A stretch of DNA of 64,000 nt from Gemmobacter aquatilis (GCF_900110025.1 NZ_FOCE01000009.1:91196-155195), one strand, 5' to 3'. Shown: positions 10,400 to 22,633, numbered from the stretch's first letter. A program made the numbers and translations. The notes: a model not told the origin generated them from the sequence alone.

Positions 10400-11593
10400 A
10401 TGAACATCCACGAATACCAGGCCAAGGCGCTTCTGCGCAGCTACGGCGCGCCGGTCTCTGACGGCCGCGTCGTCCTGAAGGCGGAAGAGGCGAAAACGGC
10501 AGCGGGTGAGCTGGACGGGCCGCTCTGGGTCGTCAAGGCGCAGATCCACGCCGGCGGCCGCGGCAAGGGCAAGTTCAAAGAGCCGGAAGCGGGCGAAAAG
10601 GGCGGTGTCCGTCTCGCCAAATCGGTGGAAGAAGCCGAAGCGCTGGCCAAGCAGATGCTGGGTCGCACTCTGGTCACCCACCAGACCGGCCCGGCTGGCA
10701 AGCAGGTGAACCGCATCTATATCGAAGCCGGTTCCGACATCGCGCGCGAACTCTACCTCGCGCTGCTGGTGGATCGTCAGACCTCGCGCATCTCCTTCGT
10801 GGCCTCCACCGAAGGCGGGATGGACATCGAGGAAGTGGCCGCCCACACCCCGGAAAAGATCATCTCCTTCTCCGTTGATCCGGCCTCGGGGCTTTCGGAT
10901 TTCCACGGCCGCCGCGTGGCTTTCGCGCTGGGTCTGGAAGGCGCTGCCGTCAAGCAATGCGTCGCTCTGGTGAAAACGCTCTACAAGGCCTTCGTCGAGA
11001 AGGACATGGAGATGCTGGAAATCAACCCGCTGATCGTGATGCCCGACGGCAACCTGAAGGTGCTGGACGCCAAGGTGTCCTTCGACGGCAACGCGCTCTA
11101 TCGCCATCCCGACATTCAGGCGCTGCGCGACGAAACCGAAGAAGACCCGAAAGAGCTGGCCGCGTCGAAGTTCGATCTGAACTACATCGCGCTGGACGGT
11201 GAAATCGGCTGCATGGTGAACGGCGCAGGCCTCGCCATGGCGACGATGGACATCATCAAGCTCTATGGCGCCGAACCGGCCAACTTCCTGGACGTGGGCG
11301 GTGGCGCCACCAAAGAGAAAGTGACCGAAGCCTTCAAGATCATCACCTCTGACCCGAACGTCAAAGGCATCCTCGTGAACATCTTCGGCGGCATCATGCG
11401 CTGCGACGTGATCGCGGAAGGCGTGCTGGCCGCGGTGAAAGAGGTCGGCCTGCAGGTTCCGTTGGTCGTGCGTCTGGAAGGCACGAACGTCGAGCTGGGC
11501 AAGGACATCATCCGCAACTCCGGTCTGAACGTGATCGCGGGCGACAACCTGTCGGACGCCGCGCAGAAGATCGTGAAAGCGGTCAAGGGCTGA
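10400..11593 (+). CDS. sucC: Succinyl-CoA synthetase (ADP-forming) beta subunit
   Basis: This 397-residue protein is the ATP-grasp beta chain, which couples succinyl-CoA cleavage to ATP formation. The N-terminus [19 protein letters not shown] is diagnostic. [16 protein letters not shown] is the nucleotide-binding part of the ATP-grasp fold, and [15 protein letters not shown] with [16 protein letters not shown] forms the CoA-ligase flavodoxin-like domain. It starts the suc operon and is followed after 73 bp by sucD. Confidence 0.98.
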   Translation: MNIHEYQAKALLRSYGAPVSDGRVVLKAEEAKTAAGELDGPLWVVKAQIHAGGRGKGKFKEPEAGEKGGVRLAKSVEEAEALAKQMLGRTLVTHQTGPAGKQVNRIYIEAGSDIARELYLALLVDRQTSRISFVASTEGGMDIEEVAAHTPEKIISFSVDPASGLSDFHGRRVAFALGLEGAAVKQCVALVKTLYKAFVEKDMEMLEINPLIVMPDGNLKVLDAKVSFDGNALYRHPDIQALRDETEEDPKELAASKFDLNYIALDGEIGCMVNGAGLAMATMDIIKLYGAEPANFLDVGGGATKEKVTEAFKIITSDPNVKGILVNIFGGIMRCDVIAEGVLAAVKEVGLQVPLVVRLEGTNVELGKDIIRNSGLNVIAGDNLSDAAQKIVKAVKG

Positions 11594-11595
11594 AC

Positions 11596-11658
11596 CCGTA
11601 GGGCGGGGCAAACCCCGCCTTCCGTTCCAACTTTGGTGGGGTGAACCCCACCCTACGG
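11596..11658. repeat. Composite REP-like hairpin between sucC and sucD
   Basis: The arms CCGTAGGGCGGGG (11596-11608) and CCCCACCCTACGG (11646-11658) pair at 12 of 13 positions. Each arm also forms its own smaller hairpin (GGCGGGG-CAAA-CCCCGCC and GGTGGGG-TGAA-CCCCACC). The element fills the whole intergenic space. Single copies of the same CCGTAGGG(C/T)GGGG unit occur at 4035 and 22512. It may stabilise sucC mRNA or tune the sucC:sucD ratio. Confidence 0.6.
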
Positions 11659-11666
11659 AGAGACAA

Positions 11667-12551
11667 ATGGCTGTTCTCGTCAACGAAAATACCAAAGTGA
11701 TCTGCCAGGGCTTCACCGGCTCGCAGGGCACCTTCCACTCCGAACAGGCGATTGCCTACGGCACCAAGATGGTGGGCGGCGTAACCCCCGGCAAAGGCGG
11801 CACGCTGCACCTCAACCTGCCGGTGTTCAACTCGGTGCATGAGGCCAAGCACGTCACCGGCGCCAATGCCAGCGCGATCTATGTGCCGCCGCCCTTCGCC
11901 GCCGACTCGATCCTCGAGGCGATCGACGCCGAGATGGAGCTGATCGTCTGCATCACCGAAGGCATCCCGGTGCTGGACATGATGAAGGTGAAGCGCGCGC
12001 TGGAAGGCTCCAAATCGCGCCTGATCGGGCCGAACTGCCCGGGCGTCATCACCCCCGACGCCTGCAAGATCGGCATCATGCCGGGCCACATCCACCGTCG
12101 CGGCTCGGTCGGCGTCGTGTCCCGTTCGGGCACGCTGACCTATGAGGCAGTGAAGCAGACCTCCGACCTCGGCCTCGGCCAATCCTCGGCGGTCGGCATC
12201 GGCGGCGACCCGATCAAGGGCACCGAGCATATCGACGTGCTGGAAATGTTCCTGGCCGACCCGGAAACCCAGTCGATCATCATGATCGGCGAAATCGGTG
12301 GCTCGGCTGAAGAAGAAGCCGCGCAGTTCCTCGCCGATGAAAAGAAGCGTGGCCGCTGGAAACCCACCGCGGGCTTCATCGCGGGCCGTACCGCGCCGAA
12401 AGGCCGCCGCATGGGCCACGCGGGCGCCATCGTCGCCGGTGGCAAAGGCGATGCGGAATCGAAGATCGAAGCCATGAAAGCGGCGGGCATCATCGTGGCC
12501 GACAGCCCGGCGGGCCTCGGCGAAGCCGTGATGAAGGCGCTGGGCAAGTAA
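11667..12551 (+). CDS. sucD: Succinyl-CoA synthetase alpha subunit
   Basis: This 294-residue alpha chain begins [28 protein letters not shown], the CoA-binding Rossmann domain. The phosphohistidine loop is [15 protein letters not shown] (His about residue 250), and [10 protein letters not shown] is the family signature. It forms the heterotetramer with SucC. The start follows GGAGAGACAA. It is 189 bp upstream of sucA. That gap includes a small imperfect hairpin (TGGCCTCCC/GGGGGGCCA, about 12561-12584). Confidence 0.98.
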   Translation: MAVLVNENTKVICQGFTGSQGTFHSEQAIAYGTKMVGGVTPGKGGTLHLNLPVFNSVHEAKHVTGANASAIYVPPPFAADSILEAIDAEMELIVCITEGIPVLDMMKVKRALEGSKSRLIGPNCPGVITPDACKIGIMPGHIHRRGSVGVVSRSGTLTYEAVKQTSDLGLGQSSAVGIGGDPIKGTEHIDVLEMFLADPETQSIIMIGEIGGSAEEEAAQFLADEKKRGRWKPTAGFIAGRTAPKGRRMGHAGAIVAGGKGDAESKIEAMKAAGIIVADSPAGLGEAVMKALGK

Positions 12552-12737
12552 TGCCTGATCTCTGGCCTCCCGGTTGCGGGGGGCCACACTCCGGGGAGGG
12601 GAGTGAGATGGTCCAAAGTCGATATCTCGTGACCGCGCCGGACCCGTCCCAATGGCGGGCGTTTTGCCGTTCCCTCTCTCCCCTGTCCCTCACCCGATCC
12701 TGACCCCCGGCCCCGATCATCCTCAAGGATAATGCCG

Positions 12738-15704
<2,967 letters not shown>

Positions 15705-15707
15705 GCC

Positions 15708-16916
15708 ATGAGCATCGAAGTCCGCGTCCCCGCCCTTGGCGAAAGCGTCACCGAAGCCACCATCGCCACCTGGTTCAAGAAGCCGGGCGATACTGTCGCG
15801 GTGGACGAAATCCTGTGCGAGCTGGAAACCGACAAGGTCAGCCTCGACGTGCCCTCGCCCGCCGCAGGCGTGCTGGGCGAGATTCTGGCGCAGGAAGGCG
15901 AAACCGTCGCCGCTGCCGCGCTGCTGGCCACCATCGTCGAAGGCGCTGCCGGTGCTGTCGCCCCGGCGGCCAAACCCGCCGCTGCCGTGGCCGCCCCGGC
16001 CCCGGTCGCCGCAGCCCCGGCGGCCAAGGATGTCGAAGACGCCCCCGCCGCCAAGAAAGCCATGGCCGAGGCCGGTCTTTCGCGCGATGCCGTGCAAGGC
16101 TCGGGTCGGGATGGCCGCGTGATGAAGGAAGACGTGGCGAAGGCTCTGGCCGTTGCCGCAGTGGCGCCCGCCCCGGTCGCGGCCCCGCCGCGCGCCCCCG
16201 TGCCCGCCGATGACGCCGCCCGCGAAGAGCGTGTGAAGATGACGCGCCTGCGCGCCACCATCGCCCGCCGCCTGAAAGACGCGCAGAACACCGCCGCCAT
16301 GCTGACCACCTATAACGAGGTGGACATGTCGGGCATCATGGAACTGCGCAACGCCTACAAGGACCAGTTCGAGAAGAAGCACGGCGTCAAGCTGGGCTTC
16401 ATGTCCTTCTTCGTGAAGGCCTGCGTCCACGCGCTGAAAGAAGTCCCGGAAGTCAACGCCGAGATCGACGGTCAGGATGTGGTCTACAAGAACTACGTCC
16501 ACATGGGCGTCGCCGTCGGCACCCCGAACGGCCTCGTCGTGCCGGTGGTGCGGGATGCCGACCAGATGGGCTTTGCCGCGATCGAGAAGAAGATCGGTGA
16601 ATTCGGCCTGCGCGCCCGTGACGGCAAGCTGTCGATGGCGGAAATGCAGGGCGGCAGCTTCACCATCTCCAACGGCGGCGTCTACGGCTCGCTGATGTCC
16701 TCGCCGATCCTGAACCCCCCGCAATCCGGCATCCTCGGGATGCACAAGATCCAGGATCGCCCGGTGGTGGTGAACGGCCAGATCGTCATCCGCCCGATGA
16801 TGTATCTCGCCCTGTCCTACGATCACCGCATCGTGGACGGCAAAGGCGCCGTGACCTTCCTCGTCCGCGTCAAGGAAGCCCTGGAAGACCCGCGCCGGTT
16901 GCTGATGGATCTGTGA
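15708..16916 (+). CDS. sucB: Dihydrolipoamide succinyltransferase (OGDH E2)
   Basis: This 402-residue core enzyme of the 2-oxoglutarate dehydrogenase complex has one N-terminal lipoyl domain (residues 1-78, lipoyl lysine in [14 protein letters not shown]). An Ala/Pro linker follows, then a peripheral-subunit-binding domain (about 105-145, [22 protein letters not shown]), a second Ala/Pro linker and the catalytic domain ending in [15 protein letters not shown] with the active-site His. It is separated from sucA by 3 bp. It is a single-lipoyl type, normal for this group. Confidence 0.97.
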   Translation: MSIEVRVPALGESVTEATIATWFKKPGDTVAVDEILCELETDKVSLDVPSPAAGVLGEILAQEGETVAAAALLATIVEGAAGAVAPAAKPAAAVAAPAPVAAAPAAKDVEDAPAAKKAMAEAGLSRDAVQGSGRDGRVMKEDVAKALAVAAVAPAPVAAPPRAPVPADDAAREERVKMTRLRATIARRLKDAQNTAAMLTTYNEVDMSGIMELRNAYKDQFEKKHGVKLGFMSFFVKACVHALKEVPEVNAEIDGQDVVYKNYVHMGVAVGTPNGLVVPVVRDADQMGFAAIEKKIGEFGLRARDGKLSMAEMQGGSFTISNGGVYGSLMSSPILNPPQSGILGMHKIQDRPVVVNGQIVIRPMMYLALSYDHRIVDGKGAVTFLVRVKEALEDPRRLLMDL

Positions 16917-16922
16917 TCCGCT

Positions 16923-16949
16923 CAGGGTGCGCCAGAACGGCGCACCCTG
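16923..16949. other. Intergenic hairpin after sucB
   Basis: CAGGGTGCGCC - AGAAC - GGCGCACCCTG is a perfect 11-bp hairpin 7 bp after the sucB stop. No U-run follows on the coding strand (CCGAAAACC), so it is more likely an mRNA 3'-end stabiliser or attenuation point before the MAPEG gene than a strong terminator. Confidence 0.5.
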
Positions 16950-17003
16950 CCGAAAACCCCCTGAGATGCGCATCCCTTGCGCATCTTGTTGCGGAGCCCG
17001 CCA

Positions 17004-17399
17004 ATGACCCCCGAACTCACCGCCCTTGCGCTCGCCGGTCTGGTGCAGGTCGCCCAATACCTGCTCTTCGCCGTCCCCGCCAATCTCGAACTCGGCACCA
17101 CCTACACCTCCGGCCCCCGCGACACGCCGCCTGCGCGGCAGCTCTCCCCCGTCACCGCCCGTCTGCAACGCGCGATGGCCAACCATTTCGAAGGGCTGAT
17201 CCTCTTCACCCTCGCCGTCGTCGTCGTGACGCTCGGCAACCAATCCTCCGGCGTGACGCAGGCCTGTGCCTGGGCCTATCTCGCCGCCCGCATCTTCTAC
17301 ATTCCCGCCTATGCCCTTGGCTGGTGCCCCTGGCGTTCCGCCATCTGGGCGGTGGGATTCTTCGCAACCGTGGCGATGCTTGTCGCCGCACTGACCTGA
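17004..17399 (+). CDS. MAPEG family membrane protein
   Basis: This 131-residue protein has four hydrophobic segments. The motif ARLQRAMANHFEGLILFTLAVVVV (about residues 53-76) is the conserved R-x-x-R/N-x-x-E helix of MAPEG proteins, a family that includes microsomal glutathione transferase and related bacterial proteins. Its function here is unknown. It lies inside the suc-lpd operon between sucB and lpd, a placement I recall as conserved in Rhodobacter. The open frame begins 27 bp earlier, but the ATG at 17004 after GCGGAG fits. Confidence 0.82.
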   Translation: MTPELTALALAGLVQVAQYLLFAVPANLELGTTYTSGPRDTPPARQLSPVTARLQRAMANHFEGLILFTLAVVVVTLGNQSSGVTQACAWAYLAARIFYIPAYALGWCPWRSAIWAVGFFATVAMLVAALT

Positions 17400-17477
17400 A
17401 AAACGTCTGACGGCGGGTGAACAGCGGGTGTACCAAGGGTGCACAGATGTCACCCCCCCCTAGGAAAGGATCTGACC

Positions 17478-18866
17478 ATGGCGGAATTTGATGTCATCAT
17501 CATCGGCGGCGGCCCCGGCGGCTATGTCTGCGCCATTCGCTGCGCCCAGCTGGGCCTGAAAACCGCAGTGGTCGAAGGGCGCGATGCGCTGGGCGGCACC
17601 TGTCTGAACGTGGGCTGCATCCCGTCGAAGGCGCTGCTGAACGCCACGCACCAGCTGCACGAAGTCCATGAAAACTTTGAGAAAATGGGCCTGATGGGCG
17701 CGCATCCCACGGTGGATTGGGCCAAGATGCAGGCCTACAAGCAGGACGTGATCACCGGCAATACCAAGGGGATCGAGTTCCTGTTCAAGAAGAACAAGGT
17801 CACCTGGCTGAAAGGCTGGGGCACCATTCCGGCAGCGGGTCAGGTGCAGGTGGGGGATGAGGTTCACACCGCGAAAAACATCGTGATTGCAACGGGTTCC
17901 GAGCCGTCGAGCCTCCCCGGCGTCACCGTGGACGAAGAGGTTGTGGTCACCTCCACCGGCGCCTTGGCGCTGGCTGCGATCCCGAAATCCATGGTCGTGA
18001 TCGGCGCCGGCGTGATCGGGCTGGAGATGGGCTCCGTCTATGCCCGCCTTGGTGCTGAAGTGACGGTGGTCGAATATCTGGATGCCATCACCCCTGGCAT
18101 GGATGCCGAAGTGGCCAAGACCTTCCAGAAAATCCTTGCCAAGCAAGGTCTTAAGTTCATCCTCGGCGCCGCGGTGCAGGGCACCGAGCGCACGGGCGCG
18201 GGCGCGAAAGTGGCCTACAAACTGCGCAAGGATGACTCGGCACATGAGATCGAGGCCGATGTGGTGCTGGTCGCCACGGGCCGCAAACCCTATGTCGCCG
18301 GTCTGGGGCTGGAGGCCCTGGGCGTCGAGATGGAACCGCGCGGGCAGGTGAAGACCGACGGGCATTTTGGCACCAATATCAAGGGTTTGTATGCCATCGG
18401 TGATGCGATTGTCGGCCCGATGCTGGCCCACAAGGCCGAAGACGAAGGCATGGCGCTGGCCGAAATTCTGGCGGGCAAGGCCGGTCACGTTAACTATGGG
18501 GTAATCCCGGGTGTGGTATACACCACGCCGGAGGTGGCCACGGTCGGCAAGACGGAAGAGCAACTGAAAGCGGAAGGCCGCGCCTACAAGGTGGGCAAGT
18601 TCAGCTTCATGGGCAATGGCCGCGCCAAGGCGGTGTTCCAGGCGGATGGCTTCGTCAAGATGCTGGCCGACAAGGAAACCGACCGGATTCTGGGCTGCCA
18701 CATCATCGGGCCGGGCGCGGGCGACCTGATCCACGAGGTTTGCGTGGCGATGGAATTCGGCGCATCGGCACAGGATCTGGCGCTGACCTGCCATGCGCAC
18801 CCCACCTATAGCGAGGCCGTGCGCGAAGCAGCGCTGGCCTGCGGCGACGGCGCGATCCACGCCTGA
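17478..18866 (+). CDS. lpdA: Dihydrolipoamide dehydrogenase (E3)
   Basis: This 462-residue FAD enzyme reoxidises the lipoyl group of SucB with NAD. It begins [38 protein letters not shown] holds the redox-active disulfide. [20 protein letters not shown] is the NAD-binding motif, and [15 protein letters not shown] at the C-terminus carries the His-Glu pair. The open frame reaches back to 17439, but the ATG at 17478 after AAAGGATCTGACC gives the family length. A strong terminator follows. Confidence 0.97.
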   Translation: MAEFDVIIIGGGPGGYVCAIRCAQLGLKTAVVEGRDALGGTCLNVGCIPSKALLNATHQLHEVHENFEKMGLMGAHPTVDWAKMQAYKQDVITGNTKGIEFLFKKNKVTWLKGWGTIPAAGQVQVGDEVHTAKNIVIATGSEPSSLPGVTVDEEVVVTSTGALALAAIPKSMVVIGAGVIGLEMGSVYARLGAEVTVVEYLDAITPGMDAEVAKTFQKILAKQGLKFILGAAVQGTERTGAGAKVAYKLRKDDSAHEIEADVVLVATGRKPYVAGLGLEALGVEMEPRGQVKTDGHFGTNIKGLYAIGDAIVGPMLAHKAEDEGMALAEILAGKAGHVNYGVIPGVVYTTPEVATVGKTEEQLKAEGRAYKVGKFSFMGNGRAKAVFQADGFVKMLADKETDRILGCHIIGPGAGDLIHEVCVAMEFGASAQDLALTCHAHPTYSEAVREAALACGDGAIHA

Positions 18867-18889
18867 TCGACCCCGGCCTAGCAAACGGA

Positions 18890-18926
18890 AACGCCCGGAC
18901 CTGCGGTCCGGGCGTTGCTGTTTTGC
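18890..18926 (+). terminator. Rho-independent terminator of the suc-lpd operon
   Basis: AACGCCCGGACC - TGC - GGTCCGGGCGTT is a perfect 12-bp stem starting 23 bp after the lpd stop, followed by GCTGTTTT. Confidence 0.88.
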
Positions 18927-18980
18927 CTCGCGTCCTGCCTGCGCAGGCCGCTCAGGGGCCTGCGGCGCGGGTATTTCAGC

Positions 18981-19022
18981 AAAGAAGAAGCCGAAAGCCC
19001 GCCAGGGATGGCGGGCTTTCGG
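18981..19022 (-). terminator. Rho-independent terminator of ecm
   Basis: Reading leftward, CCGAAAGCCCGCC - ATCCCT - GGCGGGCTTTCGG is a perfect 13-bp stem followed by CTTCTTCTTT. It lies 16 bp after the ecm stop and faces the lpd terminator, so the two convergent operons are well insulated. Confidence 0.88.
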
Positions 19023-19038
19023 GTTTCGGATCAAAGGG

Positions 19039-21003
19039 TTACTCGGCTGCGATCGGGGCCTGATCGACCAGCCCCACAATGTCGAGCATGATCCGGTTCA
19101 GCTCGAAATCCTTCGGCGTATACACGGCGGCAACGCCCATGGCGCGCAGCGCTGCCGCGTCATCCTCGGGGATGATGCCACCGACGACCACCGGAATATC
19201 GGCAAGGCCCGCGTCGCGCATCCGCTCCATCATCTCGGCGATCAGCGGCAGGTGGCTGCCCGACAGGATCGACAACCCGACGACATGCGCCTCTTGCTCC
19301 ACCGCCGCGCTGACGATTTCGGCCGGGGTCAGGCGGATACCTTCGTAATGGATGTCCATGCCGCAATCGCGGGCGCGGGCGGCGATCTGTTCAGCGCCGT
19401 TGGAATGGCCGTCAAGCCCCGGTTTTCCAACGAGGAATTTCAACTGACGCCCGAGTTTGGAGGAAACGGCGGCCACCGCCTCGCGGATCGGTTCCAACCC
19501 TTCGGTGCGGTTGGAGGGGCTGCGCGAGACGCCGGTGGGCGCGCGGTATTCGCCGAAGGCGCGGCGCACCACGGCGCCCCATTCGCCGGTCGTGGCGCCC
19601 GCCTTGGCGGCGGCAATCGAGGCGGGCATGACGTTCTGGCCACTGGCACAGGCCTGACGCACCGCCTCCAGCGCGGCTTGCACCTTGGCCTCGTCGCGGC
19701 TGGCGCGCCAGGTGTTCAGCCGTTCGATCTGGTCGCGTTCGGCATCGGCATCGGCCACCATGATCGCGCCGTCCCCCGCCGTCAGCGGCGAGGGCGCGGC
19801 CTCGGTCCAGCGGTTGACGCCGACCACGATGGTCTCTTTCGATTCGATCCGGGCGATGCGTTCGGCGTTGGACTCGACCAGCCGGCCCTTCATGTAGTCG
19901 ATGGCGGCCACGGCGCCACCCATGGCGTCGATCTGCGCCAATTCGGCGCGGGCGCCGGTCTTCAGCTCTTCCACCTTGCGGTCAATGGCGGGGTTGCCGT
20001 CAAAAAGATCATCATATTCAAGCAGATCAGTTTCATAGGCCAAGATCTGCTGCATCCGCAGCGACCATTGCTGATCCCAGGGGCGGGGCAGGCCGAGCGC
20101 CTCGTTCCAGGCCGGAAGCTGCACGGCGCGGGCGCGGGCTTTCTTCGACAGGGTGACGGCCAGCATCTCGATCAGGATGCGATAGACGTTGTTTTCCGGC
20201 TGCTGTTCGGTCAGCCCCAGCGAGTTCACCTGCACGCCGTAACGGAAGCGGCGATATTTGGCATCCTCGATCCCGTAACGGTCGCGGCAGATTTCGTCCC
20301 ACAGATCGACAAAGGCGCGCATCTTGCACAGCTCGGTCACGAAGCGGATGCCTGCGTTCACGAAGAAGGAAATCCGGCCCACCATATTGGGGAAGTCAGC
20401 CGGGGCCACCTTGCCTTTCAGATCGTCCAGCACGGCGCAGGCGGTAGCCAGCGCGAAGGCCAGTTCCTGTTCCGGCGTCGCCCCCGCCTCTTGCAGGTGG
20501 TAGGAACACACGTTCATCGGGTTCCATTTCGGCAGGTGCTTTTGCGTATAGGCCGCGACATCGGTGATCATCGACAGGCTGGGCTTCGGCGGGCAGATAT
20601 AGGTGCCGCGCGACAGGTATTCCTTGATCAGGTCGTTCTGCACCGTGCCGTTCAGCTTCGAGATATCGGCGCCTTGCTCCTCGGCCACCGCTATATACAG
20701 CGAAAGCAGCCAGGGCGCGGTGGCGTTGATCGTCATCGAGGTGTTCATCTGTTCCAGCGGAATGTCCTGAAACAGCGCCCGCATGTCGCCCAGATGCGCC
20801 ACCGGCACGCCCACCTTGCCCACCTCGCCGCGCGCCAGTTCATGGTCGCTGTCATAGCCGGTCTGGGTCGGCAGGTCGAAGGCGACCGAGAGACCGGTCT
20901 GCCCTTTGGCGAGGTTGGTGCGATAGAGCGCGTTCGACGCTTTGGCCGTGGAGTGCCCGGCATAGGTGCGGAACAGCCAGGGGGAATCCTTCGCTACGGT
21001 CAT
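19039..21003 (-). CDS. ecm: Ethylmalonyl-CoA mutase (B12-dependent)
   Basis: This 654-residue enzyme converts (2R)-ethylmalonyl-CoA to (2S)-methylsuccinyl-CoA, a defining step of the ethylmalonyl-CoA pathway. The N-terminal TIM barrel (GQTGLSVAFDLPTQTGYDSD, about residues 45-64) resembles methylmalonyl-CoA mutase. The C-terminal cobalamin domain carries GLDGHSNGAEQ, giving the DxHxxG signature, followed by GLSILSGSH. Length and position next to lpd match the ethylmalonyl-CoA mutase clade rather than methylmalonyl- or isobutyryl-CoA mutase. The start at 21003 follows ACGAGG. An upstream TTG would add nine residues. Confidence 0.92.
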   Translation of the reverse strand: MTVAKDSPWLFRTYAGHSTAKASNALYRTNLAKGQTGLSVAFDLPTQTGYDSDHELARGEVGKVGVPVAHLGDMRALFQDIPLEQMNTSMTINATAPWLLSLYIAVAEEQGADISKLNGTVQNDLIKEYLSRGTYICPPKPSLSMITDVAAYTQKHLPKWNPMNVCSYHLQEAGATPEQELAFALATACAVLDDLKGKVAPADFPNMVGRISFFVNAGIRFVTELCKMRAFVDLWDEICRDRYGIEDAKYRRFRYGVQVNSLGLTEQQPENNVYRILIEMLAVTLSKKARARAVQLPAWNEALGLPRPWDQQWSLRMQQILAYETDLLEYDDLFDGNPAIDRKVEELKTGARAELAQIDAMGGAVAAIDYMKGRLVESNAERIARIESKETIVVGVNRWTEAAPSPLTAGDGAIMVADADAERDQIERLNTWRASRDEAKVQAALEAVRQACASGQNVMPASIAAAKAGATTGEWGAVVRRAFGEYRAPTGVSRSPSNRTEGLEPIREAVAAVSSKLGRQLKFLVGKPGLDGHSNGAEQIAARARDCGMDIHYEGIRLTPAEIVSAAVEQEAHVVGLSILSGSHLPLIAEMMERMRDAGLADIPVVVGGIIPEDDAAALRAMGVAAVYTPKDFELNRIMLDIVGLVDQAPIAAE

Positions 21004-21078
21004 GGCGGGCCTCGTGAATCGGGATTGCAACTTTATTTCGTTCTGATGTATATGGGGGAAAGATTATGTCAATGTCAA

Positions 21079-21117
21079 TTCGCCGCGTTGCGGCAAATCT
21101 GGTGCATGTGCGGCAAG
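21079..21117. promoter_or_regulatory. Spaced TGCGGCAA repeats upstream of ecm
   Basis: TGCGGCAA occurs at 21089-21096 and 21109-21116, exactly 20 bp apart. The first copy is also half of an inverted repeat (TTCGCCGC-GTT-GCGGCAAA, 21079-21097). The repeats lie 75-115 bp before the ecm start and just before the divergent 21180 gene. A two-site dimeric regulator of either gene is possible, but its identity is unknown. Confidence 0.35.
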
Positions 21118-21179
21118 GCCACGGATCCTGCCGTGTATGCCTCAGATGAGGTCTGATCGTTTCAACATCGAGGCTTGCC

Positions 21180-21500
21180 ATGAAAACCAAGGTTCTTTGT
21201 CTACTGGCATTTGTCGCAGCGGCCGGCCCTGCCTTGGCCGATCTGCAAGCAGGGCTTTCGGGACGCACCTTGACGGCAAAGGGGGCCACAATCGTTCTCG
21301 GGGCCGACGGTGTGATGTCGGGGACAGTGGGCAAGGATGCATTGAAGGGCCGGTGGAGCGTGCAGAGCAACCAGATGTGCCGTACAATCACAGAGCCACA
21401 GCGGTTGGCGGGTAAGGCCTGTCTGGATGCGGTACTTGACGGCAGCACGCTGACCGTGATGCGACCGGATGGAACCGCGCTTGTCTACAAGGTCGAATAA
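21180..21500 (+). CDS. Small exported protein of unknown function
   Basis: This 106-residue protein has a clear signal peptide (MKTKVLCLLAFVAAAGPALA, cleavage before about residue 22). The mature part has a beta-rich look (GLSGRTLTAKGATIVLGADGVMSGTV, then LKGRWSVQSNQMCRTI). The paired cysteines in MCRTI and KACLDAV could form a disulfide in the periplasm. The pattern G-x-L-x-G-x-W resembles small periplasmic beta-barrel or lipocalin-like proteins, but I recognise no family. It is divergent from ecm and followed by an inverted-repeat operator. Confidence 0.7.
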   Translation: MKTKVLCLLAFVAAAGPALADLQAGLSGRTLTAKGATIVLGADGVMSGTVGKDALKGRWSVQSNQMCRTITEPQRLAGKACLDAVLDGSTLTVMRPDGTALVYKVE

Positions 21501-21521
21501 TTCTCGCGAGAAACGGGGGAA

Positions 21522-21547
21522 ATCAAATTCAATAAGTTGAATTTGAT
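21522..21547. promoter_or_regulatory. Perfect inverted repeat with SqrR/BigR-type core
   Basis: ATCAAATTCAA - TAAG - TTGAATTTGAT is a perfect 11-bp inverted repeat about 60 bp before the DUF2892 gene. It contains ATTC-N8-GAAT (21527-21542), which I recall as the recognition pattern of the persulfide-sensing ArsR-family repressor SqrR of Rhodobacter. A -10-like CTATAT follows at about 21558. DUF2892 genes are frequent members of BigR/SqrR regulons. No ArsR gene is adjacent. Confidence 0.62.
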
Positions 21548-21606
21548 GGGGTGTCGCGCTATATGGTCCTGGGGGCGCGGGTCGCGCCCGAAAAAAGGGG
21601 ATGGCC

Positions 21607-21810
21607 ATGACGCTTGATCGTTCGATTTTCCTGTTTGCCGGTGTGATGGTGCTGCTGAGCGTGGCACTGACCCTGTGGGTTTCACCCTATTTCGTGTGGT
21701 TCACCGTGTTCATCGGCGCCAACCTGATCCAGTCGTCCTTCACCGGCTTTTGCCCGGCGGCAATGATCTTCAAGGCGCTGGGCATCAAGGCAGGCTGCGC
21801 GTTCCAGTAA
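21607..21810 (+). CDS. DUF2892 (YgaP-like) small membrane protein
   Basis: This 67-residue protein has two membrane helices (SIFLFAGVMVLLSVALTLWV and YFVWFTVFIGANLIQSSF). The C-terminus TGFCPAAMIFKALGIKAGCAFQ is characteristic of the DUF2892 family, which forms the membrane part of the rhodanese YgaP and occurs alone in sulfide-responsive operons. Two cysteines lie near the C-terminus. An ATG at 21601 touches AAGGGG directly, so the second ATG at 21607 with 6-bp spacing is the better start. A perfect SqrR-like operator precedes it. Confidence 0.85.
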   Translation: MTLDRSIFLFAGVMVLLSVALTLWVSPYFVWFTVFIGANLIQSSFTGFCPAAMIFKALGIKAGCAFQ

Positions 21811-21890
21811 ACGTGGCGGTCTGACGCGGGGGAAATCCCTGTCTTTGTTCGGATCACTTCGCTATGCTGCGGTGCAGCGAGGGGATTCGG

Positions 21891-22514
21891 ATGGGTAAAG
21901 TAATCACGGTTGCACAACAAAAGGGCGGCGCGGGCAAGACCACGCTGGCCGTGACGCTGGCAATCAGTTTTGCGCGGCAGGGGCTTCGGGTGGCGTTGCT
22001 GGACAGCGATCCGCAAGGCAGCCTCGGGCGCTGGTTCATGACGCGGGTGGAACGGCTGGGGGCAGCAGATGTCGAATTCTCCACCGCTTCGGCTTGGGGG
22101 GTGGGCTATGAGTGCAAGAAACTGCGCCAGACCCATGACATCGTGATCGTGGACACGCCGCCCAAGGTGGACAGCGACCTGCGCCCGTCACTGCGCGAGG
22201 CGGATCTGGTGCTGATCCCGGTGGCCTCCAGCCATGTGGATCTGTGGGCAACAGACGGCGTGCTGGATCTGGTGGCGCGCGAAAGCACGCGGGCGCTGAT
22301 CGTGCTGAACCGGATGAATACCGGCACGCGGCTGGCGGAAGAGGTGGCACAGGCGGCCCATGGCGTGGCGCAGGTGGCCACGGCGCGGCTGGCCAATCGT
22401 GTGGCCTTTGCGGAATCGCTGGGTCAGGGGCTTTCGGTCGTCGAAGGGCGCGGCGCGGCGGCGACCGAGGGAAAGGCGCTGGCGGCCGAGGTTCTGGCGG
22501 TTCTGGCGGAATAG
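21891..22514 (+). CDS. ParA-family ATPase (stand-alone)
   Basis: This 207-residue protein has the deviant Walker A motif AQQKGGAGKTTLAVTLA (residues 8-24), Walker A' LLDSDPQGSLGRW and Walker B VIVDTPPKVD. The compact length and lack of an N-terminal HTH put it with small ParA/MipZ-like ATPases. No ParB partner is adjacent, so it is not an obvious partition pair and may position an unidentified cargo. The frame is open from 21864, but the ATG at 21891 fits the usual MGKVITVAQQKGG beginning. Confidence 0.88.
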   Translation: MGKVITVAQQKGGAGKTTLAVTLAISFARQGLRVALLDSDPQGSLGRWFMTRVERLGAADVEFSTASAWGVGYECKKLRQTHDIVIVDTPPKVDSDLRPSLREADLVLIPVASSHVDLWATDGVLDLVARESTRALIVLNRMNTGTRLAEEVAQAAHGVAQVATARLANRVAFAESLGQGLSVVEGRGAAATEGKALAAEVLAVLAE

Positions 22515-22534
22515 GGCGGGGTTTCCCCCGCCTG
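22512..22534. repeat. REP-like hairpin after the parA-like gene
   Basis: TAGGGCGGGG-TTT-CCCCCGCCTG overlaps the stop codon of the ParA-like gene and is a short copy of the CCGTAGGGYGGGG unit found at 4035 and 11596. It sits between two genes that point toward each other and may act as a shared terminator. Confidence 0.4.
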
Positions 22535-22555
22535 TTTCAGAATACCCGCGCCGTT

Positions 22556-22633
22556 TCAGAATACGTCGAACAGATATAGCAGGATGATGATCGGGATCGG
22601 GATGCCGATCACCCATGCGAGGATACCTTTCAT
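22556..22633 (-). CDS. 25-residue single-helix membrane protein
   Basis: This tiny ORF encodes MKGILAWVIGIPIPIIILLY plus LFDVF, a single hydrophobic helix with Pro residues. A textbook ribosome site (AGGAG, 7 bp before ATG) precedes it. It lies downstream of the P-type ATPase gene in the same direction (75 bp after its stop), so it may be a small subunit or regulator of that pump, as short helices are for other P-type ATPases. The conclusion rests on the ribosome site and composition only. Confidence 0.55.
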   Translation of the reverse strand: MKGILAWVIGIPIPIIILLYLFDVF

